Origin: Streptomyces sp. ADI95-17
Lineage (GTDB): Bacteria; Actinomycetota; Actinomycetes; Streptomycetales; Streptomycetaceae
Length of the DNA: 64,000 bases
Assembly (NCBI RefSeq): GCF_003846175.1
Contig: NZ_ML123049.1
Span: 488,792 to 552,791, forward strand
Direction of reading: 5' to 3'
In this document: one piece after another, positions 23,837-32,177 of the stretch
How the letters are laid out: every line of letters begins with the position of its first letter
Position numbering within the stretch: position 1 is the stretch's first letter
Made by a program: the position numbers and the translations under genes
The notes under the pieces: generated by a model
Database searches by the model: none
What the model was told of the DNA's origin: nothing
What the model saw: only the letters and a program-made list of their open reading frames with translations

Positions 23837-25474
23837 TCAGTGTGCGACGGGCCGCGCCCGTTCGACGACCGACGCCAGATCGAGCGTGTGCGGCAGCGTC
23901 CCGAAGGCCGCGCCCCGATCCCCGCCCAGCCGTGACGCGCAGAACGCGTCGGCCACCTCCGGCGGCGCCCACCGCACCAGCAGCGACCCCTGGAGCACCA
24001 GCGCCATCCGCTCCGCGAGACGGCGGGCCCGCGCCTCGATCCCGTCCAGATCGGCCAGCTCCGTCAGCATGTCCCTGATCGCCCGGTCCAGCCGGTGATC
24101 GGCCCCGCGCGCCCTGCCGACCTCCTGGAGGAACGCGTTCAGCGCCATCGGCTCACGCTGCAGCGCCCGGAGCACATCCAGCGCCTGTACGTTCCCGGCG
24201 CCCTCCCAGATGGAGTTGAGCGGCGCCTCGCGCAGCAGCCGGGGCAGCCCGGACTCCTCGACGTAACCGTTGCCGCCCAGACACTCCAGCGCCTCGCCCA
24301 CCACCGGCGTACACCGCTTGGTCACCCAGTACTTCGCCGCGGGCACCGCGATCCGCAGGAAGGCCCGCTCGCTCTCCGACCCGTCGTCGTACGCCGCCGC
24401 CAGCCGCATCGCCAGCACCGTCGCGGCCTCCGACTCCAGCGCCAGATCGGCCAGCACATTGCGCATCAGCGGCTTCTCGACCAGCACCCCGCCGAACGCG
24501 CTGCGGTACGTGCAGTGGTGGATCGCCTGCGCCACCGCCTGCCGCATCAGCGCCGCGGAACCGACCACACAGTCCAGCCGGGTCGCCGCCACCATCTCGA
24601 TGATGGTGCGCACCCCGCGCCCCTCCTCACCGACCCGGCGCGCCCAGCTGCCGTCGAACTCGACCTCGGCCGAGGCGTTCGACCGGTTGCCCAGCTTGTC
24701 CTTGAGCCGCTGGATCGCGAACGGGTTGCGGGTGCCGTCGGGCAGCACCCGGGGCAGCAGAAAGCACGTCAGACCGCCGGGCGCCTGCGCCAGCACCAGG
24801 AAGCCGTCGGACATGGGCGCCGAACAGAACCACTTGTGCCCGGTGAGCAGATACTCGCCCGCCGCGGCCAGCGGCTCGGCCCGGGTCGTGTTCGCCTGCA
24901 CGTCCGTGCCGCCCTGCTTCTCCGTCATCCCCATCCCGAGGAGCGCACCGGCCTTCCGCGCGGCGGGCCGCAGCCCCTGCTCGTACACCGCAGAGGTGAG
25001 CAGCGGCTCCCACTCGGCGGCCAGCTCCGGATCGGTGCGCAGCGCGGGCACCGCCGCGTGCGTCATCGACAGCGGGCAGCCGTGCCCCGCCTCGGGCTGC
25101 GTCCACACCAGAAGACCGGCCGCCCGCCGCAGATGGCCGGCGGGCCGGCCCCAGGCACCGGTCAGGCCCGCGCCGACCGCGTGGCCGAGCAGCCGGTGCC
25201 AGGCCGGATGGAACTCGACCTCGTCGATCCGATGCCCGTACCGGTCGTGCGAACGCAGCACCGGCGGATTCGCGTTCGCCTGCGCACCCCACTCCTGTAC
25301 CTGGGCGGAGCCCGCGGCGCGGCCCAGCTCACCTAGTTCGCCCCGGACTTCGGCCAGTAGTTCGGGTGGCGTGTGACGTTGCACGGCCTCGGTGAGTGCC
25401 CGGTCGGTGCCGAAGACGTCGTAGCCGGTCAGCGGCGGTACCTGGTTGGACACGGTGTGGGTGGTGGCTGCCAT
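23837..25474 (-). CDS. Acyl-CoA dehydrogenase family protein, AidB-like
   Basis: A 545-residue flavoprotein, long for the family (about 380) but right for the AidB branch. It has an extra N-terminal domain (TGYDVFGTDRALTEAVQRH), the FAD/acyl loop LLGMGMTEKQGGTDVQAN, HKWFCSAPMSDGFLVLAQ, and a C-terminal segment NSIWEGAGNVQALDVLRAL carrying the Glu that serves as base in related enzymes. AidB acts in the alkylation response; here an isovaleryl-type role is also possible. ATG 25474 lacks a good ribosome site, so the mRNA may be leaderless. Divergent from the BrkB-family gene with 17 bases between the starts. Confidence 0.88.
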   Translation of the reverse strand: MAATTHTVSNQVPPLTGYDVFGTDRALTEAVQRHTPPELLAEVRGELGELGRAAGSAQVQEWGAQANANPPVLRSHDRYGHRIDEVEFHPAWHRLLGHAVGAGLTGAWGRPAGHLRRAAGLLVWTQPEAGHGCPLSMTHAAVPALRTDPELAAEWEPLLTSAVYEQGLRPAARKAGALLGMGMTEKQGGTDVQANTTRAEPLAAAGEYLLTGHKWFCSAPMSDGFLVLAQAPGGLTCFLLPRVLPDGTRNPFAIQRLKDKLGNRSNASAEVEFDGSWARRVGEEGRGVRTIIEMVAATRLDCVVGSAALMRQAVAQAIHHCTYRSAFGGVLVEKPLMRNVLADLALESEAATVLAMRLAAAYDDGSESERAFLRIAVPAAKYWVTKRCTPVVGEALECLGGNGYVEESGLPRLLREAPLNSIWEGAGNVQALDVLRALQREPMALNAFLQEVGRARGADHRLDRAIRDMLTELADLDGIEARARRLAERMALVLQGSLLVRWAPPEVADAFCASRLGGDRGAAFGTLPHTLDLASVVERARPVAH

Positions 25475-25491
25475 GCCGATACGGTAAGGAT

Positions 25492-26703
25492 GTGCAGGCA
25501 GCAAATGAAACACCCGAGCGGCCACCGGGCCGGCTCCACCGGGCCCGAGTCCTCTACCGCAACGTATCCAAGCGGCAGATGGCCTGGCGGTTGCTCAAGG
25601 ACACCGTCAACTCGTGCATGGAGTACCGCATTCTCGGGCTCGCCGCCGAGGCGGCGTTCTTCACCCTGCTGTCCCTGCCACCCCTGCTCCTCGGCCTGAT
25701 CGGACTGCTCGGATACGTCGACGAGTGGACCAGCACCACCACGGTCGCCTCCATCGAGCGCAACATCCTCAACGCCGCGCAGACCGTGCTCAGCGAGCGG
25801 GGCGTCAACGACTTCGCCAAGCCGCTGCTGGCGGACGTCTCCACCGGCGCCCGGCCCGACGTCATCTCGATCGGCTTCGCGATCGCGCTCTGGTCGGGCT
25901 CCCGCGCGGTCAATGTCTTCATCGACACGATCACCGTGATGTACGGCCTCGACGGCCAGCGCGGCATCGTCAAGACGCGGCTGCTCGCCTTCCTGCTGTA
26001 CGTCGTCGCGCTGCTGCTCGGCGCCGTCGTGCTCCCGCTGCTGGTCGTCGGCCCCGACCGGGTCGTGGAGTTCGTACCCTGGGGCACCGAGCTCATAAGC
26101 GTCCTTTACTGGCCGCTGGTGATCCTGCTGTCGATCGCGTTCCTGACGACGCTCTACCACGTGTCGGTGCCGGTCCGTTCGCCGTGGATCGAGGACATGC
26201 CGGGCGCGCTGGTCGCACTGGCGATGTGGGTGCTCGGCAGCTTCCTGCTCCGGATCTACCTCACCAGTACGGTCGAGGGCCCCACGATCTACGGCTCGTT
26301 GGCGGCCCCGATCGCCGTGCTGCTGTGGATCGGCATCTCCGCGTTCGCGGTCCTGGTCGGCGCGGCGGTGAACGCGGCCATCGACCGGGTCTGGCCCTCG
26401 CTGGCGACCGCCGCCGCCCGTGCGGCGAACGACCGGGTACGGGCGGCCCAGGCGGCGGAGCTGGTCGCCCGGACGCAGGCGGAGAACCAGGAGTACTGGG
26501 ACGACGACGATGACGATGACGACGACGGGAGCGACGTCGGCGACAGCCCCTACATGCCCTCAGAGTTCCCGGAGCGCTGGTCGAAGTTCCTGCCGCCGGA
26601 CGACGTGAAGTCCAGGCTCCAACCGAGCCGCGACAAGGAGCTGGAAAAGCCGGACCCGGAGAAGCCGGACCCGGAGAAACGGGACGAGGAGTCCGGCGAC
26701 TGA
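25492..26703 (+). CDS. YihY/BrkB family integral membrane protein
   Basis: About 403 residues with six predicted transmembrane segments: FFTLLSLPPLLLGLIGLLGY, IVKTRLLAFLLYVVALLLGA, WPLVILLSIAFLTTLY, ALVALAMWVLGSFLLR and IAVLLWIGISAFAVLVGAAV among them. EAAFFTLLSLPPLL is the family's conserved N-terminal motif. The C-terminal cytoplasmic tail is very acidic, with a run of nine Asp (about residues 339-347), then Lys/Glu/Pro repeats. GTG 25492 is the most likely start but has little leader; the divergent acyl-CoA dehydrogenase begins 18 bases away. Function unproven; the RNase BN name is obsolete. Confidence 0.85.
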   Translation: MQAANETPERPPGRLHRARVLYRNVSKRQMAWRLLKDTVNSCMEYRILGLAAEAAFFTLLSLPPLLLGLIGLLGYVDEWTSTTTVASIERNILNAAQTVLSERGVNDFAKPLLADVSTGARPDVISIGFAIALWSGSRAVNVFIDTITVMYGLDGQRGIVKTRLLAFLLYVVALLLGAVVLPLLVVGPDRVVEFVPWGTELISVLYWPLVILLSIAFLTTLYHVSVPVRSPWIEDMPGALVALAMWVLGSFLLRIYLTSTVEGPTIYGSLAAPIAVLLWIGISAFAVLVGAAVNAAIDRVWPSLATAAARAANDRVRAAQAAELVARTQAENQEYWDDDDDDDDDGSDVGDSPYMPSEFPERWSKFLPPDDVKSRLQPSRDKELEKPDPEKPDPEKRDEESGD

Positions 26704-26710
26704 GCGGCTC

Positions 26711-27145
26711 CTACGGCGCGGGCGCGGGTGCGGGCACAGGTGCGGGCGCCGCGGGCGAGGGCGCCGGAACGGTCGGATCCGCCGGAGCCGCAGGTACCGG
26801 CGGAGTAGCGGGCGCCGCCGGTGTCGCGCCGGGGGACCAGGACAGCTTGACCGTCAGATGCCCCTCGACCGCGCTCTTGGCGATCACCGCGCCGGCCTCC
26901 GCCGTGATCTTCACCCCGAATTCCAGCTCCACCCCGTCCGGCTTCAGGGCGCCGTCCCGGAACACCGCCAGGGCGGACTCCGCCGCCGACCGGATCCCCG
27001 TCAGCGCACTGTCGAACGTACGCCCGGCTCTGGCCAGGGTGTTGTCGTCGCCCAGCGCCACCAGCTGCGCGCCCTGCGTGTGCCGGTCGACCTCGACCGT
27101 GACCGTCGCGCCGCTCTCGGTGGTGAACTCCATCAGTGCCGTCAT
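26711..27145 (-). CDS. CU044_2847 family protein with Pro/Ala-rich tail
   Basis: A 144-residue protein. Residues 1-100 match the CU044_2847 (trypsin-co-occurring domain) family: FTTESGATVTVEVD, FDSALTGIRSAAESALAVF, VELEFGVKITAEAGAVIAKS and LTVKLSWSPG. The last 40 residues are nearly only Pro, Ala, Val and Thr, a disordered tail. ATG 27145 gives the usual family start and GGGGACGG lies upstream. Members are found near trypsin-like and NTPase genes in putative conflict systems; no such partner is next to this copy. Confidence 0.75.
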   Translation of the reverse strand: MTALMEFTTESGATVTVEVDRHTQGAQLVALGDDNTLARAGRTFDSALTGIRSAAESALAVFRDGALKPDGVELEFGVKITAEAGAVIAKSAVEGHLTVKLSWSPGATPAAPATPPVPAAPADPTVPAPSPAAPAPVPAPAPAP

Positions 27146-27197
27146 GACCGTCCCCGGGAAGCTGATTCCGTTCGCCGACGAGATTAGCGTGTGAGGC

Positions 27198-27893
27198 ATG
27201 GGCGACAGGTACGAAGAGCGGACGTCGCGGTTCGAGGGCGCGATCGTCTGGACGCTGAGCATGCCGGAGGGATCGGTCCGTCCGGTGCTGCCCGACGGCT
27301 GCATGGACCTGCTCTGGATCGGTGGACGGCTGCTCGTCGCGGGCCCCGACACCCGCGCCGCGACGCCGTCCGCCCCGGCCGGCGGACGGTGCGCCGGCAT
27401 CCGGTTCGCGCCCGGCACGGCCCCCGCGCTGCTCGGGGTGGCGGCGGACGAACTGCGCGACCGCCGCGTCGAACTCTCGGACCTGTGGCCGGGAGACCGG
27501 GTGCGGGTACTCACCGAGCAGCTCGCCGAGGCCCGCGACCCGGCTGCCGCACTGGAGGACATCGCGCTGCGCCGGGCGGCCGGGACCGCACCGCCGGACC
27601 CGCTGATGCGGTACGTCGCCGGCCGGCTCGACGCCGGATGGTCCGTCGCGGACACCGCACACCGGGCCGGTCTGGGCGCCCGCCAGCTGCACCGCCGTTC
27701 GCTCGCGGCCTTCGGCTACGGGCCGAAGACGCTCGCCCGGGTCCTGCGCCTGCAGCGCGCGCTGGCCCTCGCCCGGTCCGGGACGCCGTACGCCGAGGCG
27801 GCGGTCGAGGCGGGCTGCACCGACCAGGCCCATCTCGCCCGGGAGATGCGCGACCTGGCCGGTACCACCCTGACCGCCCACCTGGCCCGCTAG
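27198..27893 (+). CDS. AraC family transcriptional regulator
   Basis: A 231-residue regulator: N-terminal cupin-like part with RPVLPDGCMDLLWIGGRLLVAGPDTR (the DUF6597 pattern of Streptomyces AraC proteins) and a C-terminal double helix-turn-helix (SVADTAHRAGLGARQLHRR, then YAEAAVEAGCTDQAHLAREM). It starts 53 bases from the divergent CU044_2847 gene and overlaps the region before it. The VOC gene downstream is convergent and could be its target, but no operator was identified. Confidence 0.88.
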   Translation: MGDRYEERTSRFEGAIVWTLSMPEGSVRPVLPDGCMDLLWIGGRLLVAGPDTRAATPSAPAGGRCAGIRFAPGTAPALLGVAADELRDRRVELSDLWPGDRVRVLTEQLAEARDPAAALEDIALRRAAGTAPPDPLMRYVAGRLDAGWSVADTAHRAGLGARQLHRRSLAAFGYGPKTLARVLRLQRALALARSGTPYAEAAVEAGCTDQAHLAREMRDLAGTTLTAHLAR

Positions 27894-27930
27894 GCCCGGG
27901 GCCAGGTTCCAGCCGTCGAGGTCTGTCGCC

Positions 27931-28323
27931 TCAGCCGTTGGCGGCGAACAACGACACCGCGCAGCCGTCCGGGTCGAGGACCGTCGCGTAACGCTGCCCC
28001 CACACCGCGTCCCACGGCTTCAGATGCCCCCGGTACCCCGCGCCGGTCAGGTCGTCGTACACCGCGTCCACCTCCGCCGGGCTGTCGCACAGGAAGGCCA
28101 GTGAGAGACGGTCCCCGCCGGTCGGCGCGGTCCATCCGGGGTCGAACGAGCGCACGACCTCCTCGGTGTCCCACAGCAGCCGCTGTCCGCCCGGGAGTGT
28201 CACTTCGACATGGGGTGCGGATTCCGCTCCGGCTGGGATGTCGAGGCCGAGCCGGCGGTAGAAGGTGAGCGATCCGGCCAGATCCGCCGTGACGATGCCG
28301 ATCGCGTCCATGCGTGGAGTCAT
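27931..28323 (-). CDS. VOC superfamily (glyoxalase/bleomycin-resistance fold) protein
   Basis: A 130-residue single-domain vicinal-oxygen-chelate protein: two beta-alpha-beta-beta-beta modules beginning IGIVTADLAGSLTFYRRLGLDIP and LAFLCDSPAEVDAVYDDLTGAGY, and a C-terminal TVLDPDGCAVSLFAAN. It may be a dioxygenase, a glyoxalase-like isomerase or a drug-binding protein. Convergent with the AraC gene. Confidence 0.85.
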   Translation of the reverse strand: MTPRMDAIGIVTADLAGSLTFYRRLGLDIPAGAESAPHVEVTLPGGQRLLWDTEEVVRSFDPGWTAPTGGDRLSLAFLCDSPAEVDAVYDDLTGAGYRGHLKPWDAVWGQRYATVLDPDGCAVSLFAANG

Positions 28324-28388
28324 GCTCCGACCGTATGCCGGACCCCGGCGCGGGTCTTGTACGAAACGGACATGGCCGGTACGCGGGG

Positions 28389-28420
28389 CGGGTGCTGCCG
28401 GGGGAACCCGGCAGCACCCG
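28389..28420. terminator. Hairpin terminator of the acyl-CoA operon
   Basis: Fourteen-base arms, CGGGTGCTGCCGGG and its complement, flank a GGAA loop. It lies 14 bases beyond the stop of the minus-strand 3-hydroxyacyl-CoA dehydrogenase gene. Confidence 0.8.
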
Positions 28421-28433
28421 TTCGCCACCGCGC

Positions 28434-29987
28434 CTACGGGGCGTCGGCCGCGCAGTCGGCGGGCGACGTGCCCGGGTCCGTCAGTGCGAGACCGAGCTGG
28501 GCGCGTTCGGTGACCCAGCGGCTCGGGCGATGGCGCGGATCGCCCGTCGTGCGGTGCAGGGCCCGGTGCAGCTCCAGCATCCGGTCCGCGCCGATCCGGT
28601 CGCCCCAGGCCAGCGGGCCGACGGGGTAGCCGAGCCCGGCGGTGACGGCCAGGTCGATATCGGCGGGAGCGGCGATGGAGCGCTCCGCGATCCCTGCCGC
28701 GACCGAAACGATCGAGGCGAGCAGCCGCTGGGCGACCGAGCCCGCCGTGTCCCGCACCACCGACACCGCCCACGGCTCCTCGCCCTGTGCCGCGCGGGCC
28801 AGCACCGCGCGGGCGTCACGCGCGGCGGCCGGGTCCGTCGCCGGGGTCACGGCCAGCACCCGGCGCCGGCCGGCCGCGGCCAGCGGGTCCACGCCGAAGG
28901 CGCGCCCCGCGGGCAGCCCGTGTCCGGCGACCGCGGCGGCCACCGTGGTGCCCCAGACCGGAACCAGCACCAGGGCGTCGGCGGACGGCCCGTCGCCGGT
29001 CTCGACGACGGCGCCCGCGGCGGTCAGCGCGGTCCGCAGCGCGGCCGCGTCCCGCTCCTGCCCCTCCGTGCCGTGCACGAACACCGGGCGGTCCGCGTCG
29101 CCGGTGACCGGCGGCTCCGGAGCGGGGGCGGGGGCCTCGGGGCCGTACGCGTACCAACCGCGCCCGGTCTTGCGGCCCTGCAGCCCGGCCGCCACCCGGT
29201 TCGGGGTGAGGTAGGAGGGGCGGAGCCGGTCCGCGTGACGGAAGCCCAGCCAGATCGAGTCGATCACCGCGGCCGTCACATCCAGGCCGGTGAGGTCCAT
29301 CAGCTCGAACGGGCCCATCCGCAGGCCCAGTACGTCACGGGCGATCCGGTCGATGTCCGCCGGATCGCCGGCCGTCTCCTCCAGCAGCGCGAGCGCCTCG
29401 GTCACCAGCCCGCGCCCGGCGTGGTTGACGAGGAAGCCGGGGGTGTCGGCGACGGTGACCGCGCGATGGCCGCAGCTCTCGACGAGTGCGGTGAGGGCCG
29501 GCGGGATCTCCGGGCGGGTGGCGGCGCCGGGCACGATCTCGACGATCTTCATCAGCGGCACCGGGTTGAAGAAGTGCAGCCCGGCCAGGCGCGTCGGGTC
29601 CTCCAGCGCCGCGGCGATCCGGGTGACCGACAGGGACGAGGTGTTGGTCGCGAAGACGGCCGTCGCGGGCAGCGCCTTCTCCAGCCGGCCGAACACCTCC
29701 GTCTTGGTGTCGAGGTCCTCCCGCACGGCCTCGACGACCAGCTCCACGTCCGGGCCCTGCGCCCACGGGTCGTCGAGCGGGACCAGCCGCTCCAGGGTGG
29801 CGGCGCTGTCCTCGGCGGACATCCGGCCCTTCTGGACGGCCCGTTCGAGCATCGACCGTACGAAGTCCACGGCGGCCGTCACGGCCTCCGTGCGCACATC
29901 GCACAGCTCGACGGTGTGTCCGGCGGTCGCCGCCCACTGGGCGATGCCGCGGCCCATGGCCCCGGCGCCGACGATCCTGATACGCAT
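28434..29987 (-). CDS. 3-hydroxyacyl-CoA dehydrogenase, PaaH-like with two C-terminal domains
   Basis: A 517-residue NAD-dependent enzyme that oxidises 3-hydroxyacyl-CoA to 3-oxoacyl-CoA. The N-terminal Rossmann motif is IVGAGAMGRGIAQWAATAGH. The catalytic segment LHFFNPVPLMKIVEIV contains the His-Glu pair, and GRGLVTEALALLEETAGDP follows. A second C-terminal HCDH_C-like domain occupies the last 150 residues, ending with GYPVGPLAWGDRIG. ATG 29987 follows AGAGGA. It lies after the CoA-transferase pair on the same strand, separated by a tandem repeat. Predicted to act in beta-oxidation of an aromatic or dicarboxylic CoA intermediate. Confidence 0.9.
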   Translation of the reverse strand: MRIRIVGAGAMGRGIAQWAATAGHTVELCDVRTEAVTAAVDFVRSMLERAVQKGRMSAEDSAATLERLVPLDDPWAQGPDVELVVEAVREDLDTKTEVFGRLEKALPATAVFATNTSSLSVTRIAAALEDPTRLAGLHFFNPVPLMKIVEIVPGAATRPEIPPALTALVESCGHRAVTVADTPGFLVNHAGRGLVTEALALLEETAGDPADIDRIARDVLGLRMGPFELMDLTGLDVTAAVIDSIWLGFRHADRLRPSYLTPNRVAAGLQGRKTGRGWYAYGPEAPAPAPEPPVTGDADRPVFVHGTEGQERDAAALRTALTAAGAVVETGDGPSADALVLVPVWGTTVAAAVAGHGLPAGRAFGVDPLAAAGRRRVLAVTPATDPAAARDARAVLARAAQGEEPWAVSVVRDTAGSVAQRLLASIVSVAAGIAERSIAAPADIDLAVTAGLGYPVGPLAWGDRIGADRMLELHRALHRTTGDPRHRPSRWVTERAQLGLALTDPGTSPADCAADAP

Positions 29988-30010
29988 GGCGGTTGCGGTC
30001 CTCTCGCGGT

Positions 30011-30213
30011 GTGACATGTGACCTGTCTGGGCTGGCGGGTGTGACATGTGACCTGTCCAGGCTGGCGGGTGTGACATGTGACCTGTCCAGGCTGGCGGGT
30101 GTGACATGTGATCCGTCCGGGTTGGCGGGTGTGACATGTGACCTGTCCAGGCCGACGGGTGTGACATATGCCCCGTCCAAGCGAACGGGTGCGACACGTG
30201 ATCCGTCTCAGCG
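30011..30213. repeat. Intergenic tandem repeat, seven 30-bp units
   Basis: Units start at 30011, 30041, 30071, 30101, 30131, 30161 and 30191 (last one partial). Each opens GTGACATGTGACC or close to it and contains CCTGTCCAGGCTGGCGG. The array fills the gap between the CoA-transferase B stop and the dehydrogenase start, with late units degenerate. The period of 30 keeps one reading frame open. Confidence 0.9.
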
Positions 30214-31005
30214 AAGATAGACGCGGCCCGGGTCCACGTCCTCACGCAGCAGCCGGAGTTCGGCCGCGGTCGGCGGCGGGACCGTGTCGACCGTGTCGGC
30301 CACCTTCAGGTCCCAGCCGGTGGCCGCCCGTACCTGTTCGACGGTGACGCCGGGGTGGACGGCGACCAGGCGGAGCTCCTCGCCGACGCCCGCGCGGGCC
30401 AGGATGCCCAGTTCGGTGATGACCCGGGTGACTCCGGCGCCCAGTGGCCGGATGCCCTCGGCCAGTGCCCGGTCGGGGCCGGGCGTGGTGCAGAAGTCCA
30501 GGTTCCCGGTGAAGGAGCGTGGGTTGTGGCGGCGCATCACCACGAAGACCTCGCGGGAGTTGGCCATCACCTCGATGCCGCCGCCGGAGCCGGGCAGCCG
30601 GACCGAGGGGCTGTCCCAGTCACCGATCACGGAGGTGTTGAGGTTGCCCCACCGGTCGATCTGCGCGGCGCCCAGGAACCCCACGTCGATATGGCCGCCC
30701 TGCAGGACGCAGCCGAAGAGCGCGGGCATCGACAGCACCGCCTCGGCGCCGGTGATCAGGACCGCGTCGGCGATGGTCTCCGGCAGGTGCGAGGGGTGCG
30801 CGCCGCAGACCCCGGACTCGTATACGACCTCGATCTCCGGGGCGACCGTCAGATGGGCCAGCTCGGTGGCGAGCGTCGGCAGTCCGATGCCGGCGAACAC
30901 GGTGCGGCGCGCGGCCAGTTCGCGGGAGGCGACGACGGAGAGCAGCTCCGAGGAGGTGATGGCGTCCGGTGCGGTGGTGGTCGTGGTCGTCGTGGTCGTC
31001 GTCAT
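30208..31005 (-). CDS. CoA-transferase subunit B
   Basis: A 265-residue beta subunit of a family I CoA-transferase (succinyl-CoA:3-oxoacid type). It begins with a run of ten Thr. The catalytic segment is VVYESGVCGAHPSHL, with the Glu that forms the covalent CoA ester expected in EVVYESG. Later motifs are VGFLGAAQIDRWGNLNTSVIG and RLPGSGGGIEVMANS. It follows 50 bases after the alpha subunit gene. It is close to 3-oxoadipate and IpdB-type transferases. The substrate is unknown. Confidence 0.88.
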   Translation of the reverse strand: MTTTTTTTTTTAPDAITSSELLSVVASRELAARRTVFAGIGLPTLATELAHLTVAPEIEVVYESGVCGAHPSHLPETIADAVLITGAEAVLSMPALFGCVLQGGHIDVGFLGAAQIDRWGNLNTSVIGDWDSPSVRLPGSGGGIEVMANSREVFVVMRRHNPRSFTGNLDFCTTPGPDRALAEGIRPLGAGVTRVITELGILARAGVGEELRLVAVHPGVTVEQVRAATGWDLKVADTVDTVPPPTAAELRLLREDVDPGRVYLR

Positions 31006-31055
31006 GGGGCGTTCCCTCTCCCGTTCCGTTTCCGTCGGCCGTGCGGTCCGCCCGT

Positions 31056-32003
31056 TCACAGCCGCCGCCCGTAGTTCACGGGCAGGCTCAGCGCCTCGCC
31101 GACCGCCAGGCCCGCCCAGAACTCCTCGCCGAGCCTGTCGACGTACTCCGCGTGGTCGGCCGTCCCCAGCACCCATTCCGCCAGCCAGTCCTGGAGCCGC
31201 TGCGGATCCTTGCTGATGTGCGACCAGGCGCGGTAGAAGGCGTTGTCCCGGTCGTAGTACCCCTGCGCGAAGGAGGGGTGGGCGCCGCGCGGGCAGACGA
31301 CGACCGCGTCGACCGCGTGGGCGGGGACGAGCGTACGGTTCGGGTCCGAGCGGATCACCTCGTCGTCGACGATCTCCTCCACGACGACGATCGCCTTCTC
31401 GGCCGCGTACACCGCCTCGGCCTGGATGCCGGTCAGGCCCCACATCTGGGTGTTGCCGCTGCGGTCGGCGCGCTGGGCGTGGATGATCGTCACGTCCGGG
31501 TTGACCGGCGGTACGACGTAGATCTGCTCGGGCTCGCCGTCCGGACCGGGGTAGGGCGAAGTGACCTTGCGCAGACCGCTGTTGACGGACGGCAGGTCGC
31601 TTCCGCCGTAACTGCGCAACGGGTGGAACGGCAGTCGCTGCGCGCCGGCCAGGTAGCGGCAGATCATCCCGTAGTGGCTGTACTCCTCGAAGGCGAGCGG
31701 CGCGGGCTCGCCGGTCTCGATGCGGCGGCGCAGCTCGCCGAGCGATCCGGCGGAGGAGTTTCCGACGAAGGAGGAGACCAGCCGCGAGACACAGCCCGCG
31801 GCGATCATCTGGTCCACCACGATGTCCGCGGTCATCCGGACCACGGTGAGGTCCCGGCGGCCCTGACGGATGATCTCGTGACCTGCGGCGGTCGGGACGA
31901 GATGGGTGAAGCCTTCGAGACAGACGGTGCCGCCGTCGTGGACGAAGGCGGCTATCGCCGCCTTCATCGACATCGTCTTGTCTTTCCGGTCCGTCGTGGC
32001 CAC
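31056..32003 (-). CDS. CoA-transferase subunit A
   Basis: A 315-residue alpha subunit: start SMKAAIAAFVHDGGTVCLEGFTHLVP, GGxGxxG-like core in SSFVGNSSAGSLGELRRRIE, and ADRSGNTQMWGL. GTG 32003 has GGAGGAG upstream. The pair transfers CoA between succinyl-CoA or acetyl-CoA and a short acid, consistent with activation of a keto- or dicarboxylic acid before the thiolase step. Divergent from the LysR gene; the promoter region between them carries the shared composite element. Confidence 0.88.
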   Translation of the reverse strand: MATTDRKDKTMSMKAAIAAFVHDGGTVCLEGFTHLVPTAAGHEIIRQGRRDLTVVRMTADIVVDQMIAAGCVSRLVSSFVGNSSAGSLGELRRRIETGEPAPLAFEEYSHYGMICRYLAGAQRLPFHPLRSYGGSDLPSVNSGLRKVTSPYPGPDGEPEQIYVVPPVNPDVTIIHAQRADRSGNTQMWGLTGIQAEAVYAAEKAIVVVEEIVDDEVIRSDPNRTLVPAHAVDAVVVCPRGAHPSFAQGYYDRDNAFYRAWSHISKDPQRLQDWLAEWVLGTADHAEYVDRLGEEFWAGLAVGEALSLPVNYGRRL

Positions 32004-32075
32004 GGTGCTCCTCCGGCTCTGCTTGCGCGTCCTGGTATACGCGTCGCCCCACCGTGTCAGCGGCTATTGATTGCT

Positions 32076-32108
32076 GTCCAATACCAAATTAAGGTCGCAT
32101 CAAGACGT
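32076..32108 (-). promoter_or_regulatory. LysR-type composite promoter element, copy A (CoA-transferase side)
   Basis: Read on the minus strand it gives ACGTCTTGA followed by GGTATTGGAC, with 25 bases from the A of ACGTCT to the T of TATTGG. The left half of the palindrome (TGAGACG in copies B and C) is degenerate here. The TTGGAC part is placed where a -35 box would be for the CoA-transferase operon starting at 32003. Confidence 0.65.
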
Positions 32109-32177
32109 CTGACTAATGAATCGGATCAGTGGGTCCGGCCGGCGACGGCCGGTGATCGAAACCGAAGGGAAGCGCGC

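Noticed and set aside
30011..30213. CRISPR array
   Set aside because: The repeats are directly adjacent with no spacers, degenerate, and there are no cas genes.
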